From: Schistocerca nitens
Lineage: Eukaryota; Arthropoda; Insecta; Orthoptera; Acrididae
Direction of reading: 5' to 3'
NCBI RefSeq assembly: GCF_023898315.1
Contig: NC_064614.1
Span: 68,956,501-69,020,500 of the forward strand
Length of the DNA: 64,000 nt
Under the pieces are notes generated by a model that was not told the DNA's origin, made no database searches, and saw only the letters and a program-made list of their open reading frames with translations. How positions within the stretch are numbered: the stretch's first letter is position 1; each line of letters opens with the position of its first letter. Positions 18,890-29,317 of the stretch are shown here, in pieces. Position numbers and translations under genes: made by a program.

Positions 18890-21425
18890 AATACTGCCGT
18901 GGGTGAAGCTCACGGTTAAAGTAGTTTCAGACATGGTAATTGGATGTCTCTATAGGCCCCTGGCTCAGCAACTGTTGTGGCTGAGCACTTGAAGGATAAT
19001 TTGGAAAATATTTCGATTAGATTTCCCCACCATGTTATAGTTCTGGGTGGAGATTTTAATTTGCCGGATATAGACTGGGAGACTCAAACGTTCATAACGG
19101 GTGGCAGGGACAAAGAATCCAGTGAAATTTTTTTAAGTGCTTTATCTGAAAATTGCCTTGAGCAGTTAAACAGAGAACTGACTCGTGGCGATAACATATT
19201 AGTCCTTCTGGTGACAAACAGACCCGAACTATTTGAAACAGTTAACGCAGAACAGGGAATCAGCGATCATATAACCGTTACTGCATCGATGATTTCAGCC
19301 ATAAATAAATATATTAAAAAAGGTAGGAAGATTTTTCTGTTTAGCAAAAGTGACAAAAAGCAGATTACAGAGTACCCGACGGCACAACACAAAAGTTTTG
19401 TCTCAAGTACAGGTAGCGTTGAGGATCAGTGGACAAAGTTCAAAACCATCGTACAATATGCGTTAGATGAGTATGTACCAAGCAAGATCGTAAGAGATTT
19501 AAAAGAGCCACAGTGGTTCAACAACCAAGTTAGAAAACTGCTGCGGAAGCAAATGGAACTTCACAGCAAACATAAACATAGCCAAAGCCTTGCAGACAAA
19601 CAAAAATTACGCGAAGCGAAATGTAGTGTGAGTGTGGCTTTGCGAAAGGCGTTCAATGAATTAGAAAGTAAAGTTCTATGTACTGACTTGGCAGAAAATC
19701 GTAAGAAATTTTGGTCTTATGTCAAAGCGGTAGGTGGATCAAAACAAAATGTCCAGACACTCTGTGACCAAAATGGTACTGAAACAGAGGATGACAGACT
19801 AAAGGCTGAAATACTAAATGTCTTTTTCCAAAGCTGCTTCACAGAGGAAGACTGCTCTGTAGTTCCTTCTTTAGATTGTCACACAGATGACAAAATGGTA
19901 GATATAGAAATAGACGACACAGAGATAGAGAAACAATTAAAATCGCTCAAAAGAGGAAAGGCCGCTGGACCTGAAGGGATACCAGTTCCATTTTACACAG
20001 AGTAAACGAAGGAACCTCCCCCCCCCCCCCTTCTTGCAGCGGTGTACCGTAGGTCTCTAGAAGAACGTAGCGTTCCAAATGATTGGAAAAGGGCTTAGGT
20101 CATCCCCGTTTTCAAGAAGGGACGTCGAACAGATGTGCAGAACTATAGACCTATATCTCTAACGTCGATCAGTTGTTGAATTTTGGAACACGTATTATGT
20201 TCGAGTATAATGACTTTTCTGGAGTCTAGAAATCTACTATGAAGGAATCAGCATGGGTTTCGAAAAAGACGGTCGTGTGAAAGCCAAATCGCGCTATTCG
20301 TCCACGAGACTCAGAGGGCCATAGACACGGGTTCACACGTAGATGCCGTGTTTCTTGACTTCCGCAAGGCGATCGATACAGTTCCCCACAGTCGTTTAAT
20401 GAACAAAGGAAGAGCATATGGACTATCAGACCAATTGTGTGATTGGATTGAAGAGTTCCTAGATAACAGAACGCAGCATGTCATTCTCAATGGAGAGAAG
20501 TCTTCCGAAGTAAGAGTGATTTTAGGTGTTCCGTAGTGGAGTGTCGTAAGACCGTTGCTATTCACAATATACATAAATGACCTTGTGGATGACATCGGAA
20601 GTTCACTGAGGCTTTTTGTGGATGATGCTGTGGTATATCGAGAGGTTGTAACATTGGAAAATTGTACTGAAATGTAGGAGGATCTGCAGCGAATTGACGC
20701 ATGGTGCAGAGAATGGCAATTGAATCTCAATGTAGACAAGTGTAATGTGCTGCGAATACATAGGAAGAAATATCCCTTATCATTTAGTTACAATATAGCA
20801 GGTCAGCAACTGAAGCAGTTAATTCCATAAATTATGTGAGAGTACGCATTAGGAGTGATTTAAAATGGAATGATCATATAAAGTTGATCGTCGGTAAAGC
20901 AGATGCCAGAGTGAGATTCATTGGAAGAATCCTAAGTCCGAAAACAAAGGAAGTAGGTTACAGTACTCTTGTTCGCCCACTGCTTGAATACTGCTCAGCA
21001 GTGTGGGATCCGTACCAGATATGGTTGATAGAAGAGATAGAGAAGATCCAACGGAGAGCAGCGCGCTTCGTTACAGGATCATTCAGTAGTCGCGAAAGCG
21101 TTACGGAGATGATAGATAAACTCCAGTGGAAGACTCTGCAGGAGAGATGCTCGATACGGGCTTTTGTTGAAGTTTCGAGAACATACCTTCACCAAAGAGT
21201 CAAGCAGTATATTGATCCCTCCTACTTGTATCTCGCGAAGAGACCATGAGGATAAAATCAGAGAGATTAGAGCCCACACAGAAGCATACTGACAATCCTT
21301 CTTTCCACGAACAATACGAGACTGGAATAGAGGGGAGAACCGATAGAGGTACTCACGGTACCCTCCGCCACACACCGTCAGGTGGCTTGCGGAGTATGGA
21401 TGTAGATGCAGATGTAGATCGTTCT
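18890..21425 (+). mobile_element. CR1-like non-LTR retrotransposon, 5' truncated
   Basis: Endonuclease, reverse transcriptase and a CR1-type C-terminus follow one another, and the 3' end is a short gatgtagatgcagatgtaga microsatellite, as is common for CR1-like LINEs. The 5' end begins inside the endonuclease near 18890. Part of its C-terminal region (20997-21037) is matched, in reverse, by a 41-bp segment in the SINE pair 1.9 kb downstream. Confidence 0.88.
18977..21249 (+). pseudogene. LINE endonuclease/reverse transcriptase, broken
   Basis: The endonuclease part shows VLGGDFNLPDIDWE and GISDHITV, typical of the AP-endonuclease domain of CR1-like LINEs. After 20005 the frame is broken by several stops. 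RT blocks are still readable: NYRPISLTS, VFLDFRKAIDTVPHS (motif A), LLFTIYINDL, and LRLFVDDAVVYR (motif C, FVDD). The C-terminus (PLLEYCSAVWDPYQ, IQRRAARFVTG) is open from 20836 to 21249. The 5' reading frame enters from about 18890 through YRPL and is shifted near 18963. A run of thirteen C at 20018-20030 follows the first stop. There is no plausible start codon; the copy is dead. Confidence 0.87.
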
Positions 21426-22079
21426 TCTTAACAACACAGACATTGAAATATCTTACATATTCTATAGCACACACTAGACGAATCTCAACATAATGATAAG
21501 TAACACTAAGCAGACGCAAGACCATTGAAACAGAGATTTACTTAAGTTATCAGGTAGTATGCCGTTTACTCTGAGGATACTCTACCCACAGTCTGTGTCG
21601 CCTGGCCACCAAGAGCTGTTGCAGGACGATGGATTCACGAATCCAATCAGACGGCTCCTTCCGCGTATAGCGATTTTACGACTATGACGAGTGGGGCCTG
21701 AAGATGGAATCAATGTAATGGCGAAACTGGTAGCACATAGACGTTCATAAAATAAAATAAACTTCTACAAATCATACGACTGTTAGTAAATTGTTGCATC
21801 AAGAAGTAAATGCACCCTAGTTCTTCCTGTTCCGGCGCAACGTCAACTGCCGGCACGACAGTCAAGAATGGAAGAGCAGAGAGGGCTGTGAGACGACGTC
21901 AGCCAATGGTAGGCTGACGGACCCCTCTCTAGGACGACACCGACACAGGGGCGGCCTCTACACGAACAAAATACAAGCATCGCATCTTCTAGTCGCAGCC
22001 CTAGTGGAAGACAAGCAGTCCTCCGAACGTTGCAGCAGTGACTTACGAACTGTATTGTTTTCTTTGCATTGGAATTGTA
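21426..22079. other. Unassigned sequence, possible 3' end of another retroelement
   Basis: Near 21696-21750 gcctgaagatgg followed by ggcgaaactggtag and aataaaataaa resembles the 3' UTR style of Penelope-like elements, but no coding part is present. The part 21850-22000 looks repeat-like but was not placed. Confidence 0.2.
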
Positions 22080-22570
22080 TATAGGGTGGTCCATTGATAG
22101 TGACCGGGCCAAAGATCTCACGAAATAAGCGTCAAACGAAAAAACTACAAAGAACGAAACTTGTCTAGCTTTAAGGGGGGAAACCAGATGGCGCTAATGT
22201 TGGCCCGTTAGATGGCGCTGCCATAGGTCAAACGGATATCAACTGCGTTTTTAAAAATAGGAACCCTCATTTTTTATTACATATTCGTGTAGTACGTACA
22301 GAAATATGAATGTTTTAGTTGGACCACTTTTTTCGCTTTGTGATAGATGCCGCTCTAATAGTCACATATGGCTCAGCATTTTAGACTAACAGTTGGTAAC
22401 AGGAAGGTATTTTTAAATTAAAATACAGAACGTAGGTACGTTTGAACATTTGTTTCGGTTGTTCCAATGTGATACATGTACCTTTGAGAACTTATCATTT
22501 CTGAGAACGCATGCTGTTACAGCGTGATTACCTCTAAATACCACATTAATGCAATAAAAGCTCAAAATGA
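22080..22570 (-). mobile_element. Mariner-like element, one end only
   Basis: The segment starts atagggtggtccattgatag, a typical mariner-type terminus. At its inner edge the minus strand reads the last codons of a transposase (HHFELLLH then TAA, 22548-22569). The element at 26280-29477 ends its transposase with the closely similar HHIEHLLA. So this is the 3' end of a related element: stop codon, 3' UTR and TIR. It is cut exactly where the SINE pair begins, at a shared tga. Confidence 0.75.
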
Positions 22571-23083
22571 TGAAACTTCCTGGCAGAATTAAACTGTGTG
22601 CCGGACCGAGACTCGAACTCGGGACCTTTGCCTTTCGCGGGAAAGTTCTCTACCAACTGAGCTACCCAAGTACGACTCACGCCCCGTCCTCACAGCTTTA
22701 CTTCTGGCAGTACCTCGTCTCCTACCTTCCAGACTTTACAGAAGCTCTCCTGCGAACCTTGCAGGACTAGCACTCCTGAAAGAAAGGATATTGCGGAGAC
22801 ATGGCTTAGCCACAGCCTGGGGGATGTTTCCAGAATGAGATTTTTACTCTGCAGTGGAGTGTGCGCTGGTATGAAACTTCCTGGCAGATTAAAACTGTGT
22901 GCCTGACCGAGGCTCGAAATCGGGACCTTTGCCTTTCTCTTTTATCAACCATATCTGGTACGGATCCCACACTGCTCTACCAACTGAGCTACCCAAGCAC
23001 GACTCACACCCCGTCGTCACAGCTTTTACTTCCGCCAGTACCTCTTCTCCTACCTTCCAAACTTTACAGAAGCTCTCTCCTGC
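22571..23083 (-). mobile_element. Tandem pair of tRNA-containing SINEs, family E
   Basis: Two copies with a 301-bp period start at 22571 and 22872 (tgaaacttcctggcag). On the minus strand each holds a tRNA-like part: gggtagctcagttggtagag (A box) and cgagttcgagtctcgg (B box) in the first copy. The second copy is shorter and its tRNA part is interrupted: the bases tcgcgggaaagttct of copy one are replaced by 41 bp at 22936-22976 that match the LINE upstream. The second copy ends in a palindrome at 23060-23100. Confidence 0.85.
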
Positions 23084-23101
23084 AGGAGAGCTTCTGTAAA
23101 G
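23059..23101. repeat. Near-perfect palindrome
   Basis: aactttacagaagctctc is followed after a short centre (tcctgcag) by gagagcttctgtaaagtt. Eighteen bases pair with eighteen, with a two-base asymmetry at the centre. It is formed by inversion of the family E tail and could extrude as a hairpin. Confidence 0.88.
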
Positions 23102-23560
23102 TTGTTATTGTGGTGTTCACTCCGAAGACTGATTTGCTGCAGCTCTGCACGGCCATCTGTCCTGCACAAGCCTCTTGACCTCAGCCTAACTACTTGAATC
23201 CTTCCGTATTCAGGCCTTTGTCACTCCCTGCAATTTTTACCCTTCAGACCTCCATCCATTACCTAATTCATGATGCCTCAAGTTATGTCGTATCAACCGA
23301 TTTCCTCTTTTCGTCAAGTTGCGCCGTTAATTCCACTCAGTACCTCCTCATTATTTTTATCTATCCACTTAATTTTAAATATTCTTCTGTAGCACTAGTT
23401 TAGAAAGGCTGTACTCTTTCCTTGTCTGAACAGATTATCGTCCACGTTCCACTTACATACAAGAATGTACTCCTTACTGTACCCTCCCCAGGTAAGTTTG
23501 TATTCGATGTCAAAAAATTTCTCCTTTTTGGGAAACGCATTTCTTGTTGGTGTATGTCTG
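23100..23560 (-). mobile_element. RTE-like LINE 3' fragment, degenerate
   Basis: In reverse the phrases for the LINE 3' end are recognisable: tgctgcagctctgcacggcc and ctgtcctgcacaagcctctt correspond to the gctgcatcaaa and gcttgcacaggat region of the copy at 57707-59036. The part at 23380-23470 matches its FEMWCYRRM and MYGSETW coding region. Frames are lost. Confidence 0.65.
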
Positions 23561-23930
23561 CACTACATGTCCTCCCTACTTCATGTCCTGTAACTGATAC
23601 AGTAAGTCACTTAAGGACTCAGTTGAAGGCAGTGGCATAGCACATCAGCGCACCCACATTACACTCTGGTTCCTTCAAAGTTTGCTAGTTTTTATCACTT
23701 ACAAACAGTGTTTATAATGCACTGATTGAACTTAAATCGAGGGGGGCTTGAAAGACTTAAGATATACATAAAAAATCAGCATAAAAATGTAAAAACCAAA
23801 ATCAAACGCAGTGTTATTTAGATGTACCCATCTCAGAGTCCCGCTGTCATTTCAGAAAATTAATACATGGAGACTGCTAGAGACTGATAATAGTAATTTG
23901 TTGTAAAACATGTAGCAGCTCTCAAAATAT
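23561..23930. other. Unassigned sequence
   Basis: Nothing was recognised. Confidence 0.35.
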
Positions 23931-23936
23931 TTTCCT

Positions 23937-24380
23937 TTGCCCTTTGTTGCTGTTTTGGCTTTGAGTCCATCTAAATGGCGACAGACCAGGAGAAATCGAA
24001 ATGCAGAATCAGGATCTGTTACGAATGTACTGCAGAATTATCGTCGCCGGTGTGGGAAGGCACCACCGGAAAAAAACAAGTGTAAGGAGGTGGTTCAAGA
24101 ACTTCGAAGAAATAGATAGAGCCGCCTGTGTTTCAAGCTGCATTTCAACGCAGCCCCCACAATGGAGTTTAAATGTGGGTGATATGCTGAAGAGTACATT
24201 TTCTGAGACGTGGATGGGTGCGATGGTTCCTTTTCACTGCCATCGTTTTTTCCCGATGTCACTTGTTTCATTTTGTGCGGTCCATCACCCAATGTCATTG
24301 TTAGCCTTCGTGCACGAATCAATGAAACTATCAGAACTGTTGATGCTGCAATGCTGAAATGGGCAGAATTCGGTTATTAA
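23937..24380 (+). mobile_element. Internally deleted mariner-like element, remnant
   Basis: Across two frames the text reads like the helix-turn-helix start of a mariner-like transposase (YRRRCGKAPPEK, then TSVRRWFKNFEE). This corresponds to the YRQLYATG region of the protein at 27051. Near 24300-24360 RARINEAIRTVDAAMLKWAE resembles the C-terminus of such proteins. The catalytic middle is missing. Both the family call and the fusion reading are moderate inferences. Confidence 0.4.
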
Positions 24381-25390
24381 TTTGACGTTCTACGATTTCT
24401 ATAATTCTGGCATAACAAAAAAAAATCCTGGAGAGCTGCTAAACATTTTACAACAAACGGCGACTCTCTCTCTGTATGAGTTCCCCAGTTCTGAATTTCT
24501 GAACTGATAGGGTGTATTTGTGGACACAGTGTATATCAGATGACTCCGTTCCATCGGAGGATTAAGAAACTGAAATCTGATTTTGTTAAGATACAACATT
24601 CTGAGAGTCATCAACGTAGCTTTATCGACGTTTAACTGATTGGCAGTAACTGAAGCATATTTTTAGATTGAAATACCTCTACGTAGAAGAGTGTCAAAAG
24701 TTGATCAAGTCTACTGTCAGCTTTGTTGGGATTGGTTCATGTCGCCTATCTCCCACAAACCTTATGATATCACTGCGAGTAGGTAGTGGTTCCAACTTCC
24801 AAAATACAGTAGCACTACTAGACATAAATTCTACAAAGGAAACCACATGGGAGAATTTCGAAATTCACGATGAGAACTGATACGATAAATAAAGTTTATA
24901 AATGGTGTAAGAGCAGATAATTTTAATGATGACTGAGGATAGTGTACTAAACAACATTATATTAGTTTTTACTTTATTTGCAGACTAATAACTATAGCTG
25001 TTACAAGTCGTATGATTTTAGGTCGGGCACACCTCCAAGTGCACGTGGCAAGAGCAAGCATTACTGCTCATTTTCCCCTGGCAGAAGATCAGGTGTTGAA
25101 GTGTGGAAGTGTGGATGCAAGAACGGTTAATCTGTATTGGCAGCCACTTAAAGGTGCAGTTACGACTGAGCAGAAAAAAAAAAAACAGCTCCTAAGTCTG
25201 TAACGTGTTAGTGGGAAGACAATTTGATACAGAGGAAAAACAATCAATGTAGGATTAATTGTGTGCATGTTAAGGTCTTACAAATAAAAATATCTGGGAT
25301 TACACCCGTTACATTCTGTGTGAATGAATGAGTGCTATGAACAGAGACGTAGACTTTCCAGTACTCTTCTTATGTAAAGTAAAAGCAGAC
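24381..25390. other. Unassigned AT-rich sequence
   Basis: No feature was recognised. The ORFs at 24668-24880 and 25012-25203 have no family signature. Confidence 0.35.
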
Positions 25391-25520
25391 GGGGCAGAAG
25401 GGAAAGTAAGGGAAGGAAAGAAAAGGAAAGGGAAAGGAAAGGGAAGGGTAGGGAAGGGAAGGGTACGGAAGGGTTCAGAAGTGTACGGCAGGGAACGGAA
25501 GGGAATAGAAAAGGAAGGAG
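25391..25520 (+). repeat. Polypurine tract of ggaaaggg-type units
   Basis: About 130 bases are almost all A and G on the plus strand, built from variants of ggaaaggg and gggaa with a few gta and gtt interruptions. Such mirror-like purine tracts can form triplex DNA. The ORFs on both strands here are by-products of the simple composition. Confidence 0.8.
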
Positions 25521-25569
25521 CTAATGATGTCAGCTGCATCGTGACTTCATGTGGAATCAGCGGCGACGA

Positions 25570-25930
25570 CTGAAAATGTGTGCCAGACTGGGACTCAAAC
25601 TCGTGATATCTTGTTTACTAACTAGTTGCGTTAACCATTGTACCACCTGGGCAGGCCGGCCGGCCGGCCGGCCGAAGTGACCGAGCGGTTCTAGGCGCAA
25701 CAGTCTGGAACCACAAGAGCGCTACGGTCGCAGGTTCCGATCCTGCCTCGGACATGGGTGTATGTGATGTCCTTAGGTTGGTTAGGTTTAAGTAGTTCTA
25801 AGTTCTAGGGGACTGATGACCTCAGATGTTAAGTCCCATGTTGCTCAGAGCCATTTGAACCATTTTTGAACCACCCGGGCAGTGTTCGTCGCAAATTCGC
25901 ACACTCCCTGACCGACCCACACTCCAATCT
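25570..25930 (-). mobile_element. tRNA-derived repeat split by a SINE
   Basis: Left of the insertion the minus strand reads tggtacaatggttaacgcaa and gagtttgagtcccagtctgg, a tRNA-like A box and B box. Right of it the sequence continues gggcagtgttcgtcgcaaat. The duplicated target accacctgggcag (25642-25654) and accacccgggcag (25870-25882) shows where the family A SINE went in. Confidence 0.8.
25655..25869 (+). mobile_element. SINE family A nested in a tRNA repeat
   Basis: The copy begins with several ggcc units, then cgagcggttctaggcgc, the B-box region, the core, and gccatttgaaccatttttga. A 13-bp TSD with one mismatch flanks it. The GGCC run at the 5' end is longer than in the copies at 39454 and 63481. 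Confidence 0.93.
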
Positions 25931-26279
25931 AGCGCCACATATCCATTGTCCTCGTACATGTCCTCCATGCTCGCTAATTCTGGATTACCGCCAGATGTTG
26001 AACTTAAACATGCATATGTACTGAAGGTTGTGGATTCATTGCCCATTAGGCGAATCGATTACATGAATGCGTCGTGTCTGTTTTTCGGAGAAGTCTGAAA
26101 AAAAGACACCATGCATTCATATCAGAATTCTGCTGTTGTAACCAAAAGTGTCTGTTATGTTCCACCAGATCAAACTTTATTACGTAACATTTTAGGCTAT
26201 ATTTTACAAAAGCGTTTTAACCTGAAGCAATCGACGACGTGTATACGGAGTTCTTAGAGACCATTTGAGACTGACAATA
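25931..26279. other. Unassigned sequence
   Basis: Nothing was recognised before the mariner-like TIR. Confidence 0.35.
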
Positions 26280-26786
26280 TACAGGGTGAGTCACCTAACG
26301 TTACCGCTAGGTATATTTCGTAAACCACATCAAATACTGAGGAACCGATTCCACAGACCGAACGTGAGGAGAGGGGCTGGTGTAATTGTTTAATACAAAC
26401 CATACAAAAATGCACGGAAGTATGTTCAAAAATGGTTCAAGTGGCTCTGAGCACTAGGTGACTTATCTTCTGAGGTCATCAGTCGCCTAGAACTTAGAAC
26501 TAATTGAACCTAACTAACCTAACGAAATCACACATCCATGCCCGAGGCAGCATTCGTACCTGCGACCGTAGTGGTCGCTCGGCTCCACACTGTAGCGCCT
26601 AGAACCGCACGGCCACTTCGGCCGGCACGAAAATGTGTTTTTTAACACAAACCTAGTTTTTTTTTAATGGAACCACGCTAGTTTTGTTAGCACATCTGAA
26701 CATATAAACAAATACGTAATCAGTGCCGTTTGTTGCATTGTAAAATGTTAATTACATCCGGAGAAATTGTAACCTAAAGTTGACGC
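26280..26786. repeat. Left terminal inverted repeat, carries a SINE
   Basis: The repeat is 294 bp once the SINE at 26427-26624 and one TSD copy are removed. It holds gtaaaccacatcaaatactg at its outer part and cctaaagttgacgc at its inner edge, both found inverted on the right. Confidence 0.9.
26427..26624 (-). mobile_element. SINE family A in the left TIR
   Basis: This is a full-length copy on the minus strand with head (ggccgtgcggttctaggcgc), B-box region and core. The flanks gcacggaagtatgtt (26412-26426) and gcacgaaaatgtgtt (26625-26639) are a 15-bp TSD with three mismatches. The opposite TIR, which has tacttccgtgcatttttt, gives the uninterrupted version. Confidence 0.9.
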
Positions 26787-27050
26787 CTGAAACCTCCGAC
26801 GTTCAGTTGCGTGTTGTAACAAACACGGGCCACGGTCAATGAGCAGCATCTGCAGGGACATGTTTACGATGACGACCGTGTTTACGAGTGTGGCTGTAGT
26901 GCACTTTTGTGGTTTGGTCTAGCTGTCGCAGTGTCCACATGTAGCGCTTGCTGCTATTGTCATTCTGCATTAGTCTCCGCACGCAGACCAGCTGTAGTAC
27001 ACCGTGTTACCAGACGTCTGTGATAGTGTAGTGTTGTAGGAACTGTGACC

Positions 27051-28100
27051 ATGGTGTATTCGAACTCTGAAAAGGCGGAGATGATACTCATCTATGGCGA
27101 GTGTGGAAGAAATGAAGCTGAAGCCTGCAGGGTGTATGCAGAGCGGTACCCGGACAGAGAGCATCCAACGTGCCGCTCATTGCAAAACATCTACCGCCAA
27201 CTGTATGCAACAGGTATGGTCGTAGCACGCAAACGGGTCCGTAACAGGCCCGTCACAGGAGAAGCGGGTGCAGTTGGTGTGTTAGCTGCTGTTGACATGA
27301 ACCCACACATGAGTACACGGGACATTGCGAGAGCCGGTGGACTGAGTCAAAGTAGTGTCATGCGCATACTGCATCGTCACCGCTTTCACGAGTTTCATGT
27401 GTCGCTACATCAGCAATTACATGGTGATGACTTTAATCATCGAGTGCAATTCTGTTAATGGGCATTAACAGAGAATGCGTTGCAGTTCTACCTGTTTACC
27501 GATGAAGCGGGTTTCACAAACCACTGGGCAGTGAATGTACGGTTCATTCATTACTGGTCCGTGGACAATCCTCGCTGGCTCAGACAGGTAGAGCGACAGC
27601 GACCGTGGACTGTAAATGTATGGTGCAGAATCATTGGCGACCACCTCATTGGTCCTCACTTCATTGCAGGGGCCGAAACAGCTGCAACATACATCGCGTT
27701 TCTACAGAATGATCTGCCAACGTTGCTCGAAAATGTCCCACTGGAAACGCCTCGATGTATGTGGTATCAGCATGATGGTGCACCTGCACATTCCGCAATT
27801 AACACTAGACTGACCGTTGACAGGATGTTCGACGGGCGTTTCATAGAACGTGGGGGACGCATAAATTGGCCAGCCCGTTCTCCTGATCTTACACCTCTGG
27901 ACTTCTTTCTGTGAGCTACTTTAAAGGAGGATGTGTACCGTGATGTGCCTACAACCCCAGAGGATACGAAACGACGTATTGTGGCAGCCTGCGGCGACAT
28001 TACACCAGATGTACTGCGGCGTGTACGACATTCATTACGCCAGAGATTGCAATTGTGTGCTGCAAATGATGGCCACCACATTGAACATCTATTGGCCTGA
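27051..28100 (+). pseudogene. Mariner-like transposase with two nonsense codons
   Basis: The enzyme would carry out cut-and-paste transposition. I chose ATG at 27051 (MVYSNSEKAEMILIYGECG); the frame keeps 349 codons plus TGA at 28098-28100 with no frameshift. Two stops break it: TAA at 27456-27458 after VQFC, and TGA at 27912-27914 after DFFL, the latter probably a former Trp codon. An N-terminal helix-turn-helix (residues about 5-60) and a second one (MSTRDIARAGGLSQSSVMRI) are visible. The catalytic residues survive: D in LFTDEAG, D in WYQHDGAPAH and D in TPLDFF. The last two are 41 residues apart by my count, a DD41D spacing. Otherwise the protein is well preserved, so the stops look recent. 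Confidence 0.92.
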
Positions 28101-28487
28101 CATGTCGGGACACACTCTATTCCACTCCGTAATAGAAAACGGAAACCCCGTGTGTACGTGTACCTCACCCCTCATGGTAATGTACAAGAGCGTCGGTGAA
28201 AAAGACCAATAAAAAGGTGTTAGCATGTGGACGTAATGTGCTGTTGCAGTCTCTTCTGTACCTAAGGTCCATCACCGTTCCCTTTGGATCCCTACGTAAT
28301 TCGGTGCTCTCCGATACACACGATCGAACAGCGGAGGAGTGGTACTCAAGCGTCAACTTTAGGTTACAATATCTCCGGATGTAATTAACATTTTACAATG
28401 CAAAAAACTGGACTGATTACGTATTTGTTTATATGTTCAGATGTGCTAACAAAACTAACGGTGTTCCATTTAAAAAAACGTAGGTTT

Positions 28488-28955
28488 TGTAAGTAGGCTG
28501 TTTAGGTTTTTTTTATTGGTAACGCCACCTCTGTATGAAAATCACTGGCTGTGCTGTGTGCAGTCTGTGGCTGTTTTGCATTGTTGTAATACTCGCCATT
28601 GTAGTGTTAGGCAGCTGGCTGTGAACAGCGCGTAGCGTTGCGCAGTTGGAGGTGAGCCGCCAGCAGTGGTGGATGTGGGGAGAGAGATGGCAGAGTTTTG
28701 AAATTTGTCATGAACTGGGGGACTATGTAAGTAGGCTATTTAGGTTTTTTTTATTGGTAACGCCACCTCTGTATGAAAATCACTGGCTGTGCTGTGTGCA
28801 GTCTGTGGCTGTTTTGCATTGTTGTAATACTCGCCATTGTAGTGTTAGGCAGCTGGCTGTGAACAGCGCGTAGCGTTGCGCAGTTGGAGGTGAGCCGCCA
28901 GCAGTGGTGGATGTGGGGAGAGAGATGGCGGAGTTTTGAAATTTGTCATGAACTG

Positions 28956-29011
<56 letters not shown>

Positions 29012-29317
29012 CTATCAAGGTAAATACATTGTTTGTTCTCTATTAATATCTTTCATTTGCTAACTATCCCTATCAGTAGTTAGTGCCTTCCATAGTTTGA
29101 ATCCTTTATTTAGCTGGCAGTAGTGGCGCTTGCAGTATTGCAGTAGGGGGAGTAACCAAGATTTTTGTGAGGTAAGTGATTTGTGAAAAGTACAGGTTAA
29201 TGTTAGTCAGGGCCATTCTCTTGTAGAGATTATTGAAAGTCAGATTGCGTTGCGCTAAAAATACTGTGTGTCAGTTAAGCACAGTCGTGTAAAATTGTTC
29301 AAAAAGGGGACGTTTCA
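28488..29317. mobile_element. Solo LTR, 830 bp, TSD gttt, with internal duplication
   Basis: The insert begins TGTAAGTAGGCTG and ends GGGGACGTTTCA, and is flanked by gttt at 28484-28487 and 29318-29321. The intact opposite TIR shows the unoccupied target, so both borders are exact. Within it the first 238 bp (28488-28725) are repeated from 28726 with few changes, up to tgaactg. A TA array lies at 28956-29007. No gag or pol is present. The termini and 4-bp TSD fit an LTR of Gypsy type; a non-autonomous element cannot be excluded. Confidence 0.82.
28956..29007. repeat. TA microsatellite in the solo LTR
   Basis: About 50 bp of alternating TA follow tgaactgc. It lies inside the LTR just after the second copy of the duplicated segment. 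Confidence 0.9.

Noticed and set aside
21690..21750. Penelope-like element
   Set aside because: Only a short 3'-UTR-like phrase was noticed here and near 57415; no reverse transcriptase or GIY-YIG coding region is present.
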